This document shows, piece after piece, positions 47,101-56,835 of a stretch of DNA of 64,000 nucleotides. The translations under genes were made by a program, and so were the position numbers. Position 1 is the first letter of the stretch; each line of letters starts with the position of its first letter. Source of the DNA: Podocnemis expansa (taxonomy: Eukaryota; Chordata; Testudines; Podocnemididae); assembly GCA_007922195.1 (NCBI GenBank), contig ML681971.1, positions 558,001 through 622,000 on the forward strand, written 5' to 3'. A model generated the notes under the pieces. It had not been told where the DNA came from. It made no database searches and saw only the letters and a list, made by a program, of their open reading frames with translations.

Positions 47101-50100
47101 GAAAACAGAGAGGACAAAATACAAATTCAGAGAGGGCACAGTGGGACCTGGAAGACATAAAAGGCTTAGGGGAAGCACTTCCACAATATCAGATAGAGTT
47201 GAAGTGATAAGTTTCAATTTATTGTACCTGGTGAAGAAATAGCCCAACAGGTAGCTCTACAAGGATGAAAATGCAGGGCCATAACTAGGGCAGGGCAACT
47301 GGGGCAAAGCCCCAGGAACCGAATTTTAGAGGGTGCCATGGAAGGTGCCCCACCAGGAGACCCAGCCAATGGGGAAGCTGGCTGGTGGGAAAGGCTCCCT
47401 GCTGTGGGACTCTGCTGGGTGGCACGAAAAGTGCCCCAACAAGGACCCTGCAGGCTGGTGGTGAAGGCAACCTGCAGGCGGACCCTGCTGGCCAGCAGAG
47501 AAAGCATCCTGCTGGGGGACCTTTCTGGCTAGTGGTGAAGACTCCCTGCTCGGGGACTTGATCTGCGGGGAAGCCAGCTGGTGGGGAAGGTGCCCAGCTG
47601 GGAAAGCAGGCTGGCTGGTGGGGAAGGCTCCCTGCCTGTGGACTTGGCTGGCCAGGGGACTCTTGGTGGTGGCAGGGGTCTGATCAGGTTCCCTGCTTCC
47701 CAGTGGTGGCTGGGGCTGGATAGAGCCCTAGGCTGAATTGAGCCCCAGGCTGAATCGGACCTCAAGTCAGGGGAGGGCACATCTGGCGCTGCCTGCCCCA
47801 GGCACCAATTTATCTAGTTGTGGCCCTGTGCAAATGTTACACCAGACAATGGGGAAAAGATAAGATAATGGACATTGAGTGAACCATGCAACATTCTATG
47901 ATGCTGTCTAGGACAGTGGTTCCCAACCTTTTCTGTGCTGTGGCACACCTTGATACCTTTAATTATTTTGAAGCACACCACCACGTAGTTGCCAAATAAA
48001 CTTATGAATATTCATGAGCCAGACCACCACTCTTCAAGTAGTTTTTCAAAAAATTCCGTGGTACACCTGCTCAAGCCTGACAGCACACTCATGTGCCATG
48101 GCACACTGGTTGGGAAACACTGCTCTAGGAAATCTTTTATTTAACCTACTTAACCTATTTTCCAGAAGATATTCTATACACTGCATGTTTATTACAGTAG
48201 CAAATTGCTCATGTAACCCTCATGTAGCTATCCCTTAGAACAGGGGTCAGCAACCCAACAGAGCAGAAGAGCCATTCCCCTCCCACTTCCCATCACAACC
48301 GCTCGAGCCCGAGCCAGCCCATCGCCCACACCACGGCCCCCTGCTGCTGACAGGGTGTATGTGCTGGCAGCGTGCACTCCCTCTGTCCCTCATTCCACTG
48401 GTGGGGCGGAGCAGCACTGTCCCACCTACCTGCAGCTGGCGGAGAGCTGCAGCTTGCGGAGGCAGGGCCCTGGAATGGCCTGCTCCATGGAGTTCAGGCT
48501 GCTTTGACCCAGCCACCCCAGGGCTGAAGGGGCCCAATCCGGGGCCTGGGGGCAAGGCAGCCTCTATTCAGGCCTGGAGTGGCCGGGTCAAAGCAGCCTG
48601 AACACTGTGGAGTGGGCCATTCCAGGGCCCCACCTCCGCAAGCTGCAGCTCTCCGCCGGCCACTCTTTGGAGGGACGGCCGGCTGGAGGTAGGCGGGGCA
48701 GTGCTGCTCTGCCCCACCAACAGAGGGAGGGAGAGAGGGAACGCGTGCTGCCCGCACAGCCCCCGCCAGCACTAGGGGTGGCGGCACAGCTGCTGGGCCA
48801 CTTCTGGCTCATGCAGTTCTGGTGGGAGGATGGGGGTGAACTTGGTGCCCCAAAAGTGGGAACCTGTGCCAGCCAGGAGCCCCCTTATTTGGCCCCGATG
48901 CTGCAGCCAACTGGGAGTCTCCAGGGAGCCAGAAGGGGACACTCTGGGAGCCACAGGTGGTTCACTGAGCCTTTGTTGCTGATCCCCACCTTCGAAGGAG
49001 GGCATAGTCGCATAATAGTTCACCTGAAGAAATCCTAGGTGTGTCTAACTGTGTGTAGCTGCCAGGGTCTTTTCCAATTGCAAGACGGTGCCTAGAGACT
49101 GACCCAGATATTGCCTAAGCTCATGCAAAAGCATCACCCATGATCTCTAGAGTATGCACCAAAGCAAAAGGGTGCAATGTGTACCAATGCTGTGATGACA
49201 CCTGAAACCCTGCTGCACCCCTCAGTGTGTTAGAGCTACGGCATGGAACCTTGCCTTTTTAACCCCCTGAGAAGTACAATGTTGCCTTCACAGCAAGTCT
49301 GCAAGATTTGCTGCTATTACAAAAGGAAAACTATACAATAGGAACAAGAACATTATTACCACTAGCTGTCAATGGCAGCAGTCAGGTCCAGAGTGTTAAA
49401 GCCATTTTAGCATGTAAAGCAGCGGTCTCAAACACGTGGCCTGTGGGCCACGTGCGACCCCCCCAAAGTTATTCCCTGTGGCCCACAATGACACTATCAT
49501 TACCAATATTTGCAACATCATTATATGAACAAGTCTCAGTGGTGCAGCCCTTGGGCTAACATTCTAGGCCTTATGCAGCCCTTGTGTGGTCCTCATGTGG
49601 CCCTCCTGCTGATTTGAGTTTGAGACCCCTGATGTAAAGCATGCCCGTGTCAGTTTCACTCTTCCTTTTTTCTCTAAAGGTACTTGGCTAACACAGGCCC
49701 ATGTTCAGGTACTCGCACTCACACAGAACAGAACCTGTTGCCAGTATTCATGATGAGTATGTGTATTAGAACTGGGCCCATAAGTGAGGAAGAAGAAAAG
49801 GAATAGTGGCCGCAGGTAAGATGATCGATCCCATACGGTGGTCAGCCATTACCTCACAAGGTGAAAGATGAGGAGTTCCAGGGTGTTGTGGTGGGTGCAG
49901 GAGAGTTGTTTGACCAGTGAGTATACCTGGTGAATGGTCTCCTCTCTCTCTTGCAGACCTGAAGGAAGCATACAGAGTTACACACACTGCAGTCAAGATT
50001 CCCTGAGTGTTTTGCCATCTTTTCTTGTGACAGTAGCTTGATGGCCCAATACAGGGGAGCTGTGCAGGAGACCAGTGGCACAGAGACAGGAATGTTTCCC

Positions 50101-51212
50101 AGCCTTCTCCCTCAGGTAGCAGTGTCTAAGCAAAAAAACATGAGCTGGAGACACTGATACAGGTGGGAGCTAAACAGTAACAGTCTCATGGAGCACGTTT
50201 ATGCTACAAACTTCTTTTATCAGTGAGTGGAGTACACACGCTACAGATGCACCCTAGCACAGGTCAAAAGAGCAATGTAGATGGCAAGGCACTTCTAAAG
50301 TGAGCAATGACATGCCTAAAGGCTGTGAGGATATACCCTACACAGTTCTTTACATGCCCAAGCCTTTCCTCCTGTCTGCATAGGTATTTTTAGCAGCGGC
50401 ACTACCTGCTGCAAGGGAAAGACTCCAGTGGTGGAAGAAAGCTCAGATGAGGGAGGCACCTAGAAGAGGCTTCAGCAGCTCTCTACCACCGAAGTCTCTC
50501 CTTGCCACCAAGCAGGTAGGCCTTGCAGTGTGGACACGACCTGCTTTTAACTGTGATATGGAGCCACATGTACCTCCATACCAGGGCCGGAAGTAGAAAA
50601 CTTGCTGCCGGGGGCAAGAAGCCCCAGAGGCACCCTCCCCATCCCCACCCGGGAACCAATCTGGCCCCAGCTGTTGGCAGGGAGTCAGATCCGGTCCCTG
50701 TCACCACCAGGAGTTCCCTGGCTGGGTGACTTCTCTGCCGGCAGGTTTCCCCAACATGGTGCCTTCCCCACTGGCCAGCAGGGTCCCCTAGCAGGGCCCC
50801 TTCCTCGCCAGCCAGCTTTCCTGCTGGCCAGGTCCCCCAGCGGAGTACTATTCCCACTGGCCTGCATGTCCCCAACATCACTGTGCACAACTGGTGCTTT
50901 TACAATTGTACTGACAGAAAATCTACTTGACTGCTGCTTGCCACAATAGTGATGATGAAACTAAAGTAAAAAAACTACTTGCTCTGGACAAGCAGAAAGT
51001 GGTTTGATAGCTGAAGACAGCTGCATCTCCTCCTGCCATGGGTGTTCTGTGTGATTGAACAGATTTCTATGGACCTTCCTTACCCATTGCTTGCACGAAG
51101 TCCTCATAGAGTTTGAATGTCATGAGGGGGTCAGGCAGATCTTTAAGCCACTGTTTAAACACGCTGGTGATGACATGAATGTTGTAGTCCTCCAGGTTTA
51201 CTTTGTCAATAT
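41486..51212 (-). CDS. Class IX myosin-type RhoGAP domain, four exons of a partial gene
   Basis: Exons 51084-51212, 49853-49958, 46893-47024 and 41486-41600 lie on the minus strand. All have GT-AG junctions and compatible phases, and the joined frame has no stop. The product is the middle and C-terminal part of a RhoGAP domain, which speeds GTP hydrolysis on Rho. Diagnostic blocks are NLEDYNIHVITSVFKQWLKD, PDPLMTF, NRMSANALGIIFAPSILRCP and EEMNKH. These match MYO9A/MYO9B better than other RhoGAPs, MYO9A most. Many residues differ from the highly conserved vertebrate MYO9A, suggesting a paralogue. The upstream exon with the catalytic arginine finger, the motor and the coiled-coil tail were not found here. 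No symbol is assigned, because MYO9A itself is not expected beside SNX1. Confidence 0.85.
42195..42845 (-). mobile_element. Old CR1 LINE fragment
   Basis: The minus strand matches CR1 text around CATAAAACTATGCTGACTGG and TTCTTCTTAATACTCCTG with many substitutions. It is more decayed than the copy at 11590 and is in the same transcriptional sense as the RhoGAP gene. Confidence 0.6.
42871..43622. mobile_element. MITE-like element with AT-rich arms and GC-rich core
   Basis: It begins TGGCTATGTCTACATTACAA and ends GGTAGACATACCCC (inverted). The left arm consists of TATTTTGAAATAA-type palindromes (42890-43260). The core 43310-43600 is very GC-rich, and frames open there in several phases are compositional. 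Confidence 0.65.
43650..44667 (+). mobile_element. Second solo LTR (TGTGAC...GTCACA)
   Basis: The ends TGTGAC and GTCACA are perfect 6-bp inverted repeats. The flanks GTCAC and GTCAA agree at 4 of 5. The body resembles an LTR repeat I recall from turtle genomes, though that recollection is tentative. A (CTG)10 run lies inside. It is unrelated in sequence to the LTR at 34895. Confidence 0.6.
44144..44173 (+). repeat. (CTG)10 microsatellite
   Basis: There are ten uninterrupted CTG units. In one plus-strand frame they read as poly-leucine, but the surrounding frame shows no gene and lies inside a solo LTR. Confidence 0.95.
44857..46438. mobile_element. Long hAT-type element, probably with nested insertions
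   Basis: It starts CAGGGCCATTCCTTGGG and ends CCTAGGGACAGCCCTG, with GGGCAA-TCACCCAGGG motifs mirrored near both ends. The flanking 8-mers ATTCTAAA and ATTCTAGA match at 7 of 8. The middle (45050-46280) has no transposase I can recognise, and part of it (near 46090-46225) looks like another hAT end. Confidence 0.6.
46530..46863. mobile_element. hAT-like element next to RhoGAP exon c
   Basis: The ends CTAGTGATCTTCAAACC and CTTTGAAAACTACTG are inverted. The family is also represented at 31624 and 33069. It ends 29 bases from the exon at 46893. Confidence 0.65.
46893..47024 (-). CDS. RhoGAP exon c (MYO9-type)
   Basis: This 132-bp exon has a TAG acceptor and a GTAAGA donor. It encodes IALHEESNRMSANALGIIFA and PSILRCPATTNPVHSSEDIN, the most diagnostic MYO9 stretch. 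A hAT element ends only 29 bases from its donor side (at 46863). Confidence 0.9.
47274..47828. mobile_element. hAT element with target duplication
   Basis: The ends CAGGGCCATAACTAG and CTAGTTGTGGCCCTG are inverted. The target duplications TGAAAATG and TGCAAATG match at 7 of 8. The interior is a set of GGTGGGGAAGGC-type repeats and is not coding. Confidence 0.88.
47914..48122. mobile_element. 209-bp hAT element
   Basis: The ends CAGTGGTTCCCAACC and GGTTGGGAAACACTG are inverted. The target duplications GTCTAGGA and CTCTAGGA match at 7 of 8. Confidence 0.9.
48241..48988. mobile_element. hAT element with a large internal fold-back
   Basis: The ends CAGGGGTCAGCAACC and GTTGCTGATCCCCA are inverted. 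The target duplications CCTTAGAA and CCTTCGAA match at 7 of 8. Internally, 48409-48515 and 48581-48708 are inverted copies of about 100 bp around GAGAGCTGCAGCTTGCGGAG. Confidence 0.85.
49420..49631. mobile_element. 212-bp hAT element with perfect target duplication
   Basis: The ends CAGCGGTCTCAAAC and GTTTGAGACCCCTG are inverted. ATGTAAAG is repeated exactly on both sides (49412-49419 and 49632-49639). Confidence 0.92.
49853..49958 (-). CDS. RhoGAP exon b (MYO9-type)
   Basis: This 106-bp exon has a CAG acceptor and a GTAATG donor. It encodes LQEREETIHQVYSLVKQLSC followed by THHNTLELLIFHLV, with the phase shared into IAL of the next exon. Confidence 0.87.
51084..51212 (-). CDS. RhoGAP exon a (MYO9-type)
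   Basis: This 129-bp exon enters in phase 1 and leaves in phase 1. It encodes IDKVNLEDYNIHVITSVFKQ and WLKDLPDPLMTFKLYEDFVQ. The FKQWLKDLPDPLM core is the helix that packs against the GTPase. The GTAAGG donor follows the AM-G junction. Confidence 0.88.
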
Positions 51213-51582
51213 CTGTTCACAGGGTGTTGTAGAAAAGAATCCAAAGAAAAAGCAAGTTACTAGTTCTGCTTTAGTAAACAAGCCAGTGTTTTCATGTCAG
51301 TACCAGCTTTGGCTACTGGCTAATTACTTTTATTGGACCAACATCTCTTGGTAAGAGACACCCTGAGGCAGAATTCTCTGTGACTCAAGAGCTCGTCTCT
51401 CTCACCAACAGAAGTTAGTCCAATAAAAACTATTGCCTCGTCCACCTTGTCCATCTCTAATATCCTAGGCACAGCTGGAAAAATGCTGCATAGGACGAAC
51501 TGCTGTCATATGAGGGCCAGTATTAATACTATAACAGTCACAGATCACACAGTGACCACCTGCAAAAACTTGGCACTTGGGC

Positions 51583-52610
51583 TATGTCCATGCTTAGATG
51601 GTTAAATAGACTTAACTTATATTGCACTAATTAAAGTGAACTAATAATCATTAAATCATTTTAAGTTAAATCAATTTAATATGTCCCCACTAGAAACCCC
51701 ATGTCCATGGACAGGACTTGCTAGTTCAATTTAGGAGACGGGCACCATGGGAGGTGTGGCAACATGGCCCCCAAGATGGGCCATGCCAACACCCAATCCC
51801 CTGCCCAGCTTTAGCCCAGTGAGCCAGGTGGCGGGGAAAAGCATCCCCCTTCCCAGCTCCGGGTACACTGAGCCTGGAAGGGGAGAAGGCATACCCCCAC
51901 TTGGCTGCTGCCCTGCATGCCCAGCAGGGCACAGGGAAGGGATCCCCGCACCCAGCTATAGAAGTGCTGGCCTGGTGTGGGGAAGAGACTCCCGTGTGCA
52001 GCTTTGTCACTGCTATTCAGGCATGTGGGGGGAGGAGACACCCCCACACCCAGCTTTGTCAGTGGTTGCTGGGCATGGGGAGAAGGTATCCTGTGCCCAG
52101 CTTTATCAGTGCTTCGTGGGCATGGTAGAAGGCACCCTGTGCCCAGCTGCCACCACACTGGCTGGGAAGTGGGGAATGCCTGGGTGTGAGGGTGCATTCT
52201 CTGCCGCCTGACCAGCGCACCAGGAGCCGGGGGGGGTGCATTCCCTGCATGCCAGGAGCTGGGCGTGGGGTGTCTTCTCCCTGCTTCAGCCAGTGTGCCA
52301 GGAACCAGGCATGGGGGTCAGTCCACACCCTCCCACCACTCTGAATAGGGTACTGAGGGCTGGCCCTTCCTTCCAGGGTGCCAAGCACCCTGGGAGAAAG
52401 AAGGTCAAATCTTACTCAAAATAGAAATAACCATTAATTTGAAAAAAAAAACGCAGCTACACCGCATTATTTCAATATAACTGTTTCGATTTAACCTCAT
52501 TTCAAAATAAATCAAGATTTTATTATTTTGAAAGCTAGTGGGACATGCACTACTTTAAATTGAAATAATCATAATTATTTTGATTTTAAGAATAAGTGTA
52601 GTTATATGGT
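51583..52610. mobile_element. MITE-like element with GC-rich repetitive core
   Basis: It begins TGGGCTATGTCCATG with AT-rich TTAAAT arms. A mirrored AT-rich arm ends near AGTGTAGTTATATGG. The core 51720-52390 repeats words such as CTGTGCCCAGCTTTATCAGT with GGGCATGG every few dozen bases and is GC-rich. Long frames there on both strands are compositional. Confidence 0.55.
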
Positions 52611-53194
52611 TGGTTTTTAATATGATCACATAAAAACTTTTCACATGAAAGGAGATAGTTTTCCAGGAGTGAAGATCTTTAGACAGAGTTTGCAAAGCAC
52701 TTTAGAAGTCTTGGTGATGTTGATAAATATGAAACATGGCTAATGTAATGTTTTTGCTTAATTTCTTATGGAGATTTTTTTCACACACTTGTACACAAGA
52801 AGAGGAGTGAAACAGGAAAGAATTAAGCAGTCTCTCAAGGCAGGGGGGCTCTAATCTAGTGTAACCCTTCTGCCAGGGTGAGATGGCAGAACAAGGGCCG
52901 GGTTCTATATCTAGGGGTTTCCAAATAATGTTACAGCACCAACCAGCTTGAGCCCCCACCCAGTCTTCTGGGAAATCATGCACTATTCCCTTGCACCCCA
53001 GAGGGGTAATGCTTCCCCACTTGCAAGCATGAGTCTGAGTGTAGTATATAGAACTTGTAATAGTAATACAAACAGAATGTAAAAAGCCCAATAACAAAAA
53101 TCAGCACTGATCTGGAGAATCAGTGCAAAACAGCTTCCCAATAAACCCAGGGCATGTAGGGAATGTCTTTCATGCCACCTGTCCATTGGTGCCA

Positions 53195-53680
53195 CCTGCT
53201 GGTCACTCATGCTCTCCGGCCCTCCACTGGCTGCTTGCACCACCTGTTTGCTCTGCCTGCTCTCTGCTGGCTCTGCCCACTGGTCACTCACATCCAGCCC
53301 TCCACTGGCCACTCTCGCCATCCACCAGCTCCACCTGCTGTCCGCCAGCTCCACCCACTGCTCACTCACACTCTGCTCTCACTATCCACTGGCTTCACCC
53401 ACTGTACACCGGCTCCGCCCTCTGGTCACTCATGCTCTGCTCTCACCATCTGCTGGCTCCGTCCTCTGTCAGCCGGCTCTGCCTGCTGGTCACTCAGGCT
53501 CTGCTCTCACCATCCACTGGCTCCACCCACATTCCACCGGCTCTGCCCATTGGTCACTCACACTCTGCTCTCACTATCTGCTGTCTCCACCTACTGTCCA
53601 TGGCTTTGCCTACTGGTCACTCATTCTCTGCTCTCACCATCCACTGGCCCTGCCCACTGGTCACTCACTCCATCGGTGCT
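53195..53680. repeat. 63-64 bp minisatellite
   Basis: GGTCACTCA recurs at about 53424, 53488, 53552 and 53615, a period of 63-64 bp, between CTCTGCTCTCACCATC and CCACTGGCTC words. Less regular copies lie upstream. All three plus-strand frames stay open for about 190-220 codons because the unit lacks stops. This is not evidence of a gene. Confidence 0.9.
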
Positions 53681-53686
53681 CCTTTT

Positions 53687-53805
53687 CAGTGATTTCAGCT
53701 CAGAGAGAGGGTTTCCCTCTCTCAGTGCTTTTAACTCTGATAGTGTCTCTTCTCTCAGTGATTTCCACTCAGAGAGAGGATTTGCCTTTCTCAGTGACTT
53801 CATAG
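53687..53805 (-). repeat. 36-bp tandem repeat, open on the minus strand
   Basis: About 3.3 units begin CAGTGATTTC(A/C)(G/A)CTCAGAGA. On the minus strand they read as a 12-residue Leu/Ser/Glu/Lys repeat (SLREGNPLSELK-like). It adjoins the minisatellite. Coding status is unknown, and there is no start codon or splice context that I can support. Confidence 0.75.
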
Positions 53806-54269
53806 CTGCAAACAGCTTCTCCCATTAAATAACAAAAGAACGGCTTCACAGGAAGCCTGGCCAGATTTGTCCTTTGACAGTGGCGCAATCAGGTGAGGCA
53901 AATCCTCAGGCATAGCTCTAGACTGAAATAGTATTAAACTCCCACCCCTCTCTTAACTTCACCAGGCTGAGGGGGGTGACCCCTCTTTTAATATTCTTTT
54001 TGCTAAGGGTAGCTTTTATCCTTTAACCCAAATAAACAGAGATTGAACAAGCAATAGAGTAACATATTACAAGAAACAGTATTTCATGTTTTTCTTCAGT
54101 AGAATTATAGAGATTGACAGATCTGTGATCAGATTAACCCAAATACTGTTACTCATATTGCCCTGCACCCATAGTGTGACTATGCTAATATGCTCTTTGT
54201 GCTCATGCAAATACAAAACCCACACAGATTAATTGCCCCCCTCCACTTAGAAGACGCTAGACACAGCTT

Positions 54270-55457
54270 CTAAACCTGCCTTATATCTTCCCCCAAGCCG
54301 CAAATTTGCCATCCCAGCAAATCATGCTTTAGATTATACCGTCCATATGGGTTTTTCCCAAAGGGTCTGAGAAGGCCTACCATGACTGCCACAGGTCTGT
54401 GCACAAAGTGTATTACTTCCTCATTAGGTACCCCAGGGTTAGCCAGCTTCAGAGTGTGGATCACATCTAGCACTGGTCCCTGAAGACTCTCTATCAAGAG
54501 CCTTTGCTTCTCAAGATCAGGCATGGCCCACTCCAGTAGCATTGCTGAAGTCTGTTCCAACCAGGGTTGAAATCCTTCCTCCCCAGGCACTGGGGTGGAA
54601 CTTTCAGAGAATAACCTTAGTTTACTGTAGGTGCTGGAGTCATGGTGGAGTTGCATAGCCTTGTCCAATACTTTTTTTAAGACACTTTTCCACACCCCCA
54701 ATGAAGCAGCAGTTTTCTGTTTTGGGGTTGTTGGGCTAAAGCCCAATTGACCTGTTACATTAGCCACTGTCTTTCCTTCCTTTTTCAGAAAAGCAGTCAT
54801 TTTCTTCCGTAGCCCTATTGCTGAAGTTGGGGCCTTTGTGGACCCACCCTTTACTGTTACTATTTTCCATATGTTGCCAGCAATGTTTAACTTCTTCAGC
54901 ACTGACAAGGAGTTGACACCCTGTTTCAATTCACATAGCATTTTGCAGGTTCCCTCTTCCATTTGAGATACATGCCCACGCATTCTGCATTTAGCTGTAT
55001 GTGTCTCTAGGGTGGGCTCAATGACACCATCATCAAATTCCTCAGGTGTCCGTTGCACCAGTATACTGTTGGGGAATTTTAGACCAAATTCAAAAATTGG
55101 TCTTGGTGCCACTGAAATTGCTAAACAAAATGGAGTAATTGCAGGGTGAGATGGGAGTGAGCACAAAGGGACAGCAGGCAGCCCCTGTGAGGACCTGCAC
55201 ATATCACTCAGCTGATGCAGGGGATGGGGAGCTGCTTGACCACCAGACAAACTGGTCAGACCAGGTGGACACAAACCATGAGTCACATACACAGCAACAC
55301 AGAAAATGGAGGTCCAGGTGGGGTTCAGAGTCGACAGAACCAAACACGCTGCTGAGCTGATGGACTGATCACCCAAAGAAGACTCTCCTGTCCAAGAATC
55401 CAGAAACCAAGTATGGCCGACCAGTATCAAGGTCTGGTGACTGCTGGCAAGTAACAC
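54270..55457 (-). CDS. PNMA/Ty3-gypsy Gag-like open frame
   Basis: This is a 395-codon open frame on the minus strand. The part from about 55064 to 54400 resembles paraneoplastic Ma antigen (PNMA) proteins, host genes derived from a Ty3/gypsy gag. It has an RRM-like N-terminal block (EEFDDGVIEPTLE, then MLCELKQGV) and the start of the capsid N-lobe (KLRLFSESSTPVPGEEGFQP, WLEQTSAMLLEW, LLIESLQGPVLDVI). The first ~130 codons and the last ~40 look unrelated. The capsid C-lobe and any zinc knuckle are absent, and the first codon of the frame is GTG rather than ATG. It is either a truncated domesticated gene copy or a fragment of a Ty3/gypsy element. The conserved part has no stop or frameshift. 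Confidence 0.7.
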   Translation of the reverse strand: MLLASSHQTLILVGHTWFLDSWTGESSLGDQSISSAACLVLSTLNPTWTSIFCVAVYVTHGLCPPGLTSLSGGQAAPHPLHQLSDMCRSSQGLPAVPLCSLPSHPAITPFCLAISVAPRPIFEFGLKFPNSILVQRTPEEFDDGVIEPTLETHTAKCRMRGHVSQMEEGTCKMLCELKQGVNSLSVLKKLNIAGNIWKIVTVKGGSTKAPTSAIGLRKKMTAFLKKEGKTVANVTGQLGFSPTTPKQKTAASLGVWKSVLKKVLDKAMQLHHDSSTYSKLRLFSESSTPVPGEEGFQPWLEQTSAMLLEWAMPDLEKQRLLIESLQGPVLDVIHTLKLANPGVPNEEVIHFVHRPVAVMVGLLRPFGKNPYGRYNLKHDLLGWQICGLGEDIRQV

Positions 55458-56629
55458 TCAAGGTTGCACATATCAGAGAATGCTGCTGATGCTTTGGCTG
55501 CTCCTTTCAGGTATCGCCCGTGGGTAAGATACATACCAAGTGGTGATGAATAGTAATTCTATAATTATCTGTATATGCAACTGTCCAAAGGGGGACTGGA
55601 TGGTAGACTTAGGAATAGAGGTAACAGGGATATTAGTTATAGTAATTGTGTGCTTTTGTGTGTTTGTTTTCTGTATTAGAATTGTAAAACGCTTGCAGGA
55701 GTTAGATTAGTTGCAAAAAGGGTTTAATTGAAAGTATTAGGCTGTCTCCACATGTTGCTTTTAAACCGAAACGACTGTTGTCTTGATTTAAAAAAAGTCA
55801 TGTCCAGATGACGTTTACTTATTTCAAAATAAGGAAAATCATTTCAATACAATAAAACCTAGTTTTGTATTGAAATGAAGGTTATTTTGAAACTGTAGTT
55901 TTGAAATAACCACGTCTGGCTTTGTTATATCGATATGCCCCGCATAGTGTTATAACAAAATGACCTGGTGAGGGTGCTGAGGGGAGGTGCAGGGGGGGCA
56001 CAAGGGTGGCAGGTCCCCAGCTGGCTAGACTGGCTCTCCTGGTAAGCCAGCAGCCAGGGCAGGCAGTGGGTCCCCAGCCGGCTGGACCTGTTGCCCAGGG
56101 CTGCCCGGCAGGCAGTGGGGGCAGTAAAAAAACAAGGAGCACTGGGGGCACCAGGCAAGCTCCACAGCCTGATTAATTTCACAGAGGTGGGATCTTCTCC
56201 CACAAAAGCTCATGCAAAAAATAAATCTGTTAGTCTTAAAGTGCCACACAACTCCTTGTTGTTTTTTTGCCAAGTGTAGCCACTGGATTGCACTCTACAG
56301 AGCCTGTCAGGGGCTGGAGGAGCCGCATCTCCCCTGGCTACTTGCAAGCGGCCAGGGGCTGGGGGACCAGGGCGCCCTCATTGCTCTGCCCCTGCCTCCA
56401 GCTTGCCCCTCAGCCTGGCTTGGGGGCAGCTGCCACCCCGGTGGAAGCTGCAGGCACCAGCTGAGCCCCCCACTGGGGCTTGGGGCCACCTGCAGACCCG
56501 GCGGAAGCCACAGGTGCCAGTGGAGCCCCCCCACTGGGGTTTGGGGGCACCTGTCCATATTCATCATGACCCTGACCAGCCCCCCTCTTTTTGGGGTGCA
56601 GGGGGGTGCTGGCATCATGGTGTCATGAA
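55458..56629. other. Repeat-rich spacer between the PNMA-like frame and the provirus
   Basis: AT-rich arms of the MITE-like family lie at 55738-55935 (TAGGCTGTCTCCACATG and TTATTTCAAAATAA words). A fold-back fragment lies at 56196-56266 (GTTAGTCTTAAAGTGCCACA). The intervening 55960-56190 and 56280-56600 are GC-rich. No gene was recognised. Confidence 0.5.
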
Positions 56630-56835
56630 CAGGATTGACGGGGGAACCAGAGGAGTGGCCCTTTATGGGTTTACCCCCTGATCCAGTCACTAACACGAAT
56701 CACTGGATCTATCACACAGAAAAAGCAGACAGAACGCAGTGCATTGCTGCATTGTGGCCACACAGGAAACCAATGGGGAATTTCACAATTACAAGTTAAA
56801 GTTGTCCGGGGGGGGGGGGGGGAAGGAGCCTAGCA

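Noticed and set aside
48247..49038. Frames of 74-143 codons on both strands
   Set aside because: They lie inside a hAT element with an internal fold-back, and the strands mirror each other, giving similar peptides from both arms.
51726..52388. Overlapping frames of 94-154 codons on both strands
   Set aside because: They lie in the repetitive GC-rich core of an element flanked by AT-rich inverted arms, with no domain or splice evidence.
53123..53828. Long plus-strand frames of 189-221 codons
   Set aside because: They lie in three overlapping frames of a 63-64 bp minisatellite that lacks stop codons. There is no start context or domain.
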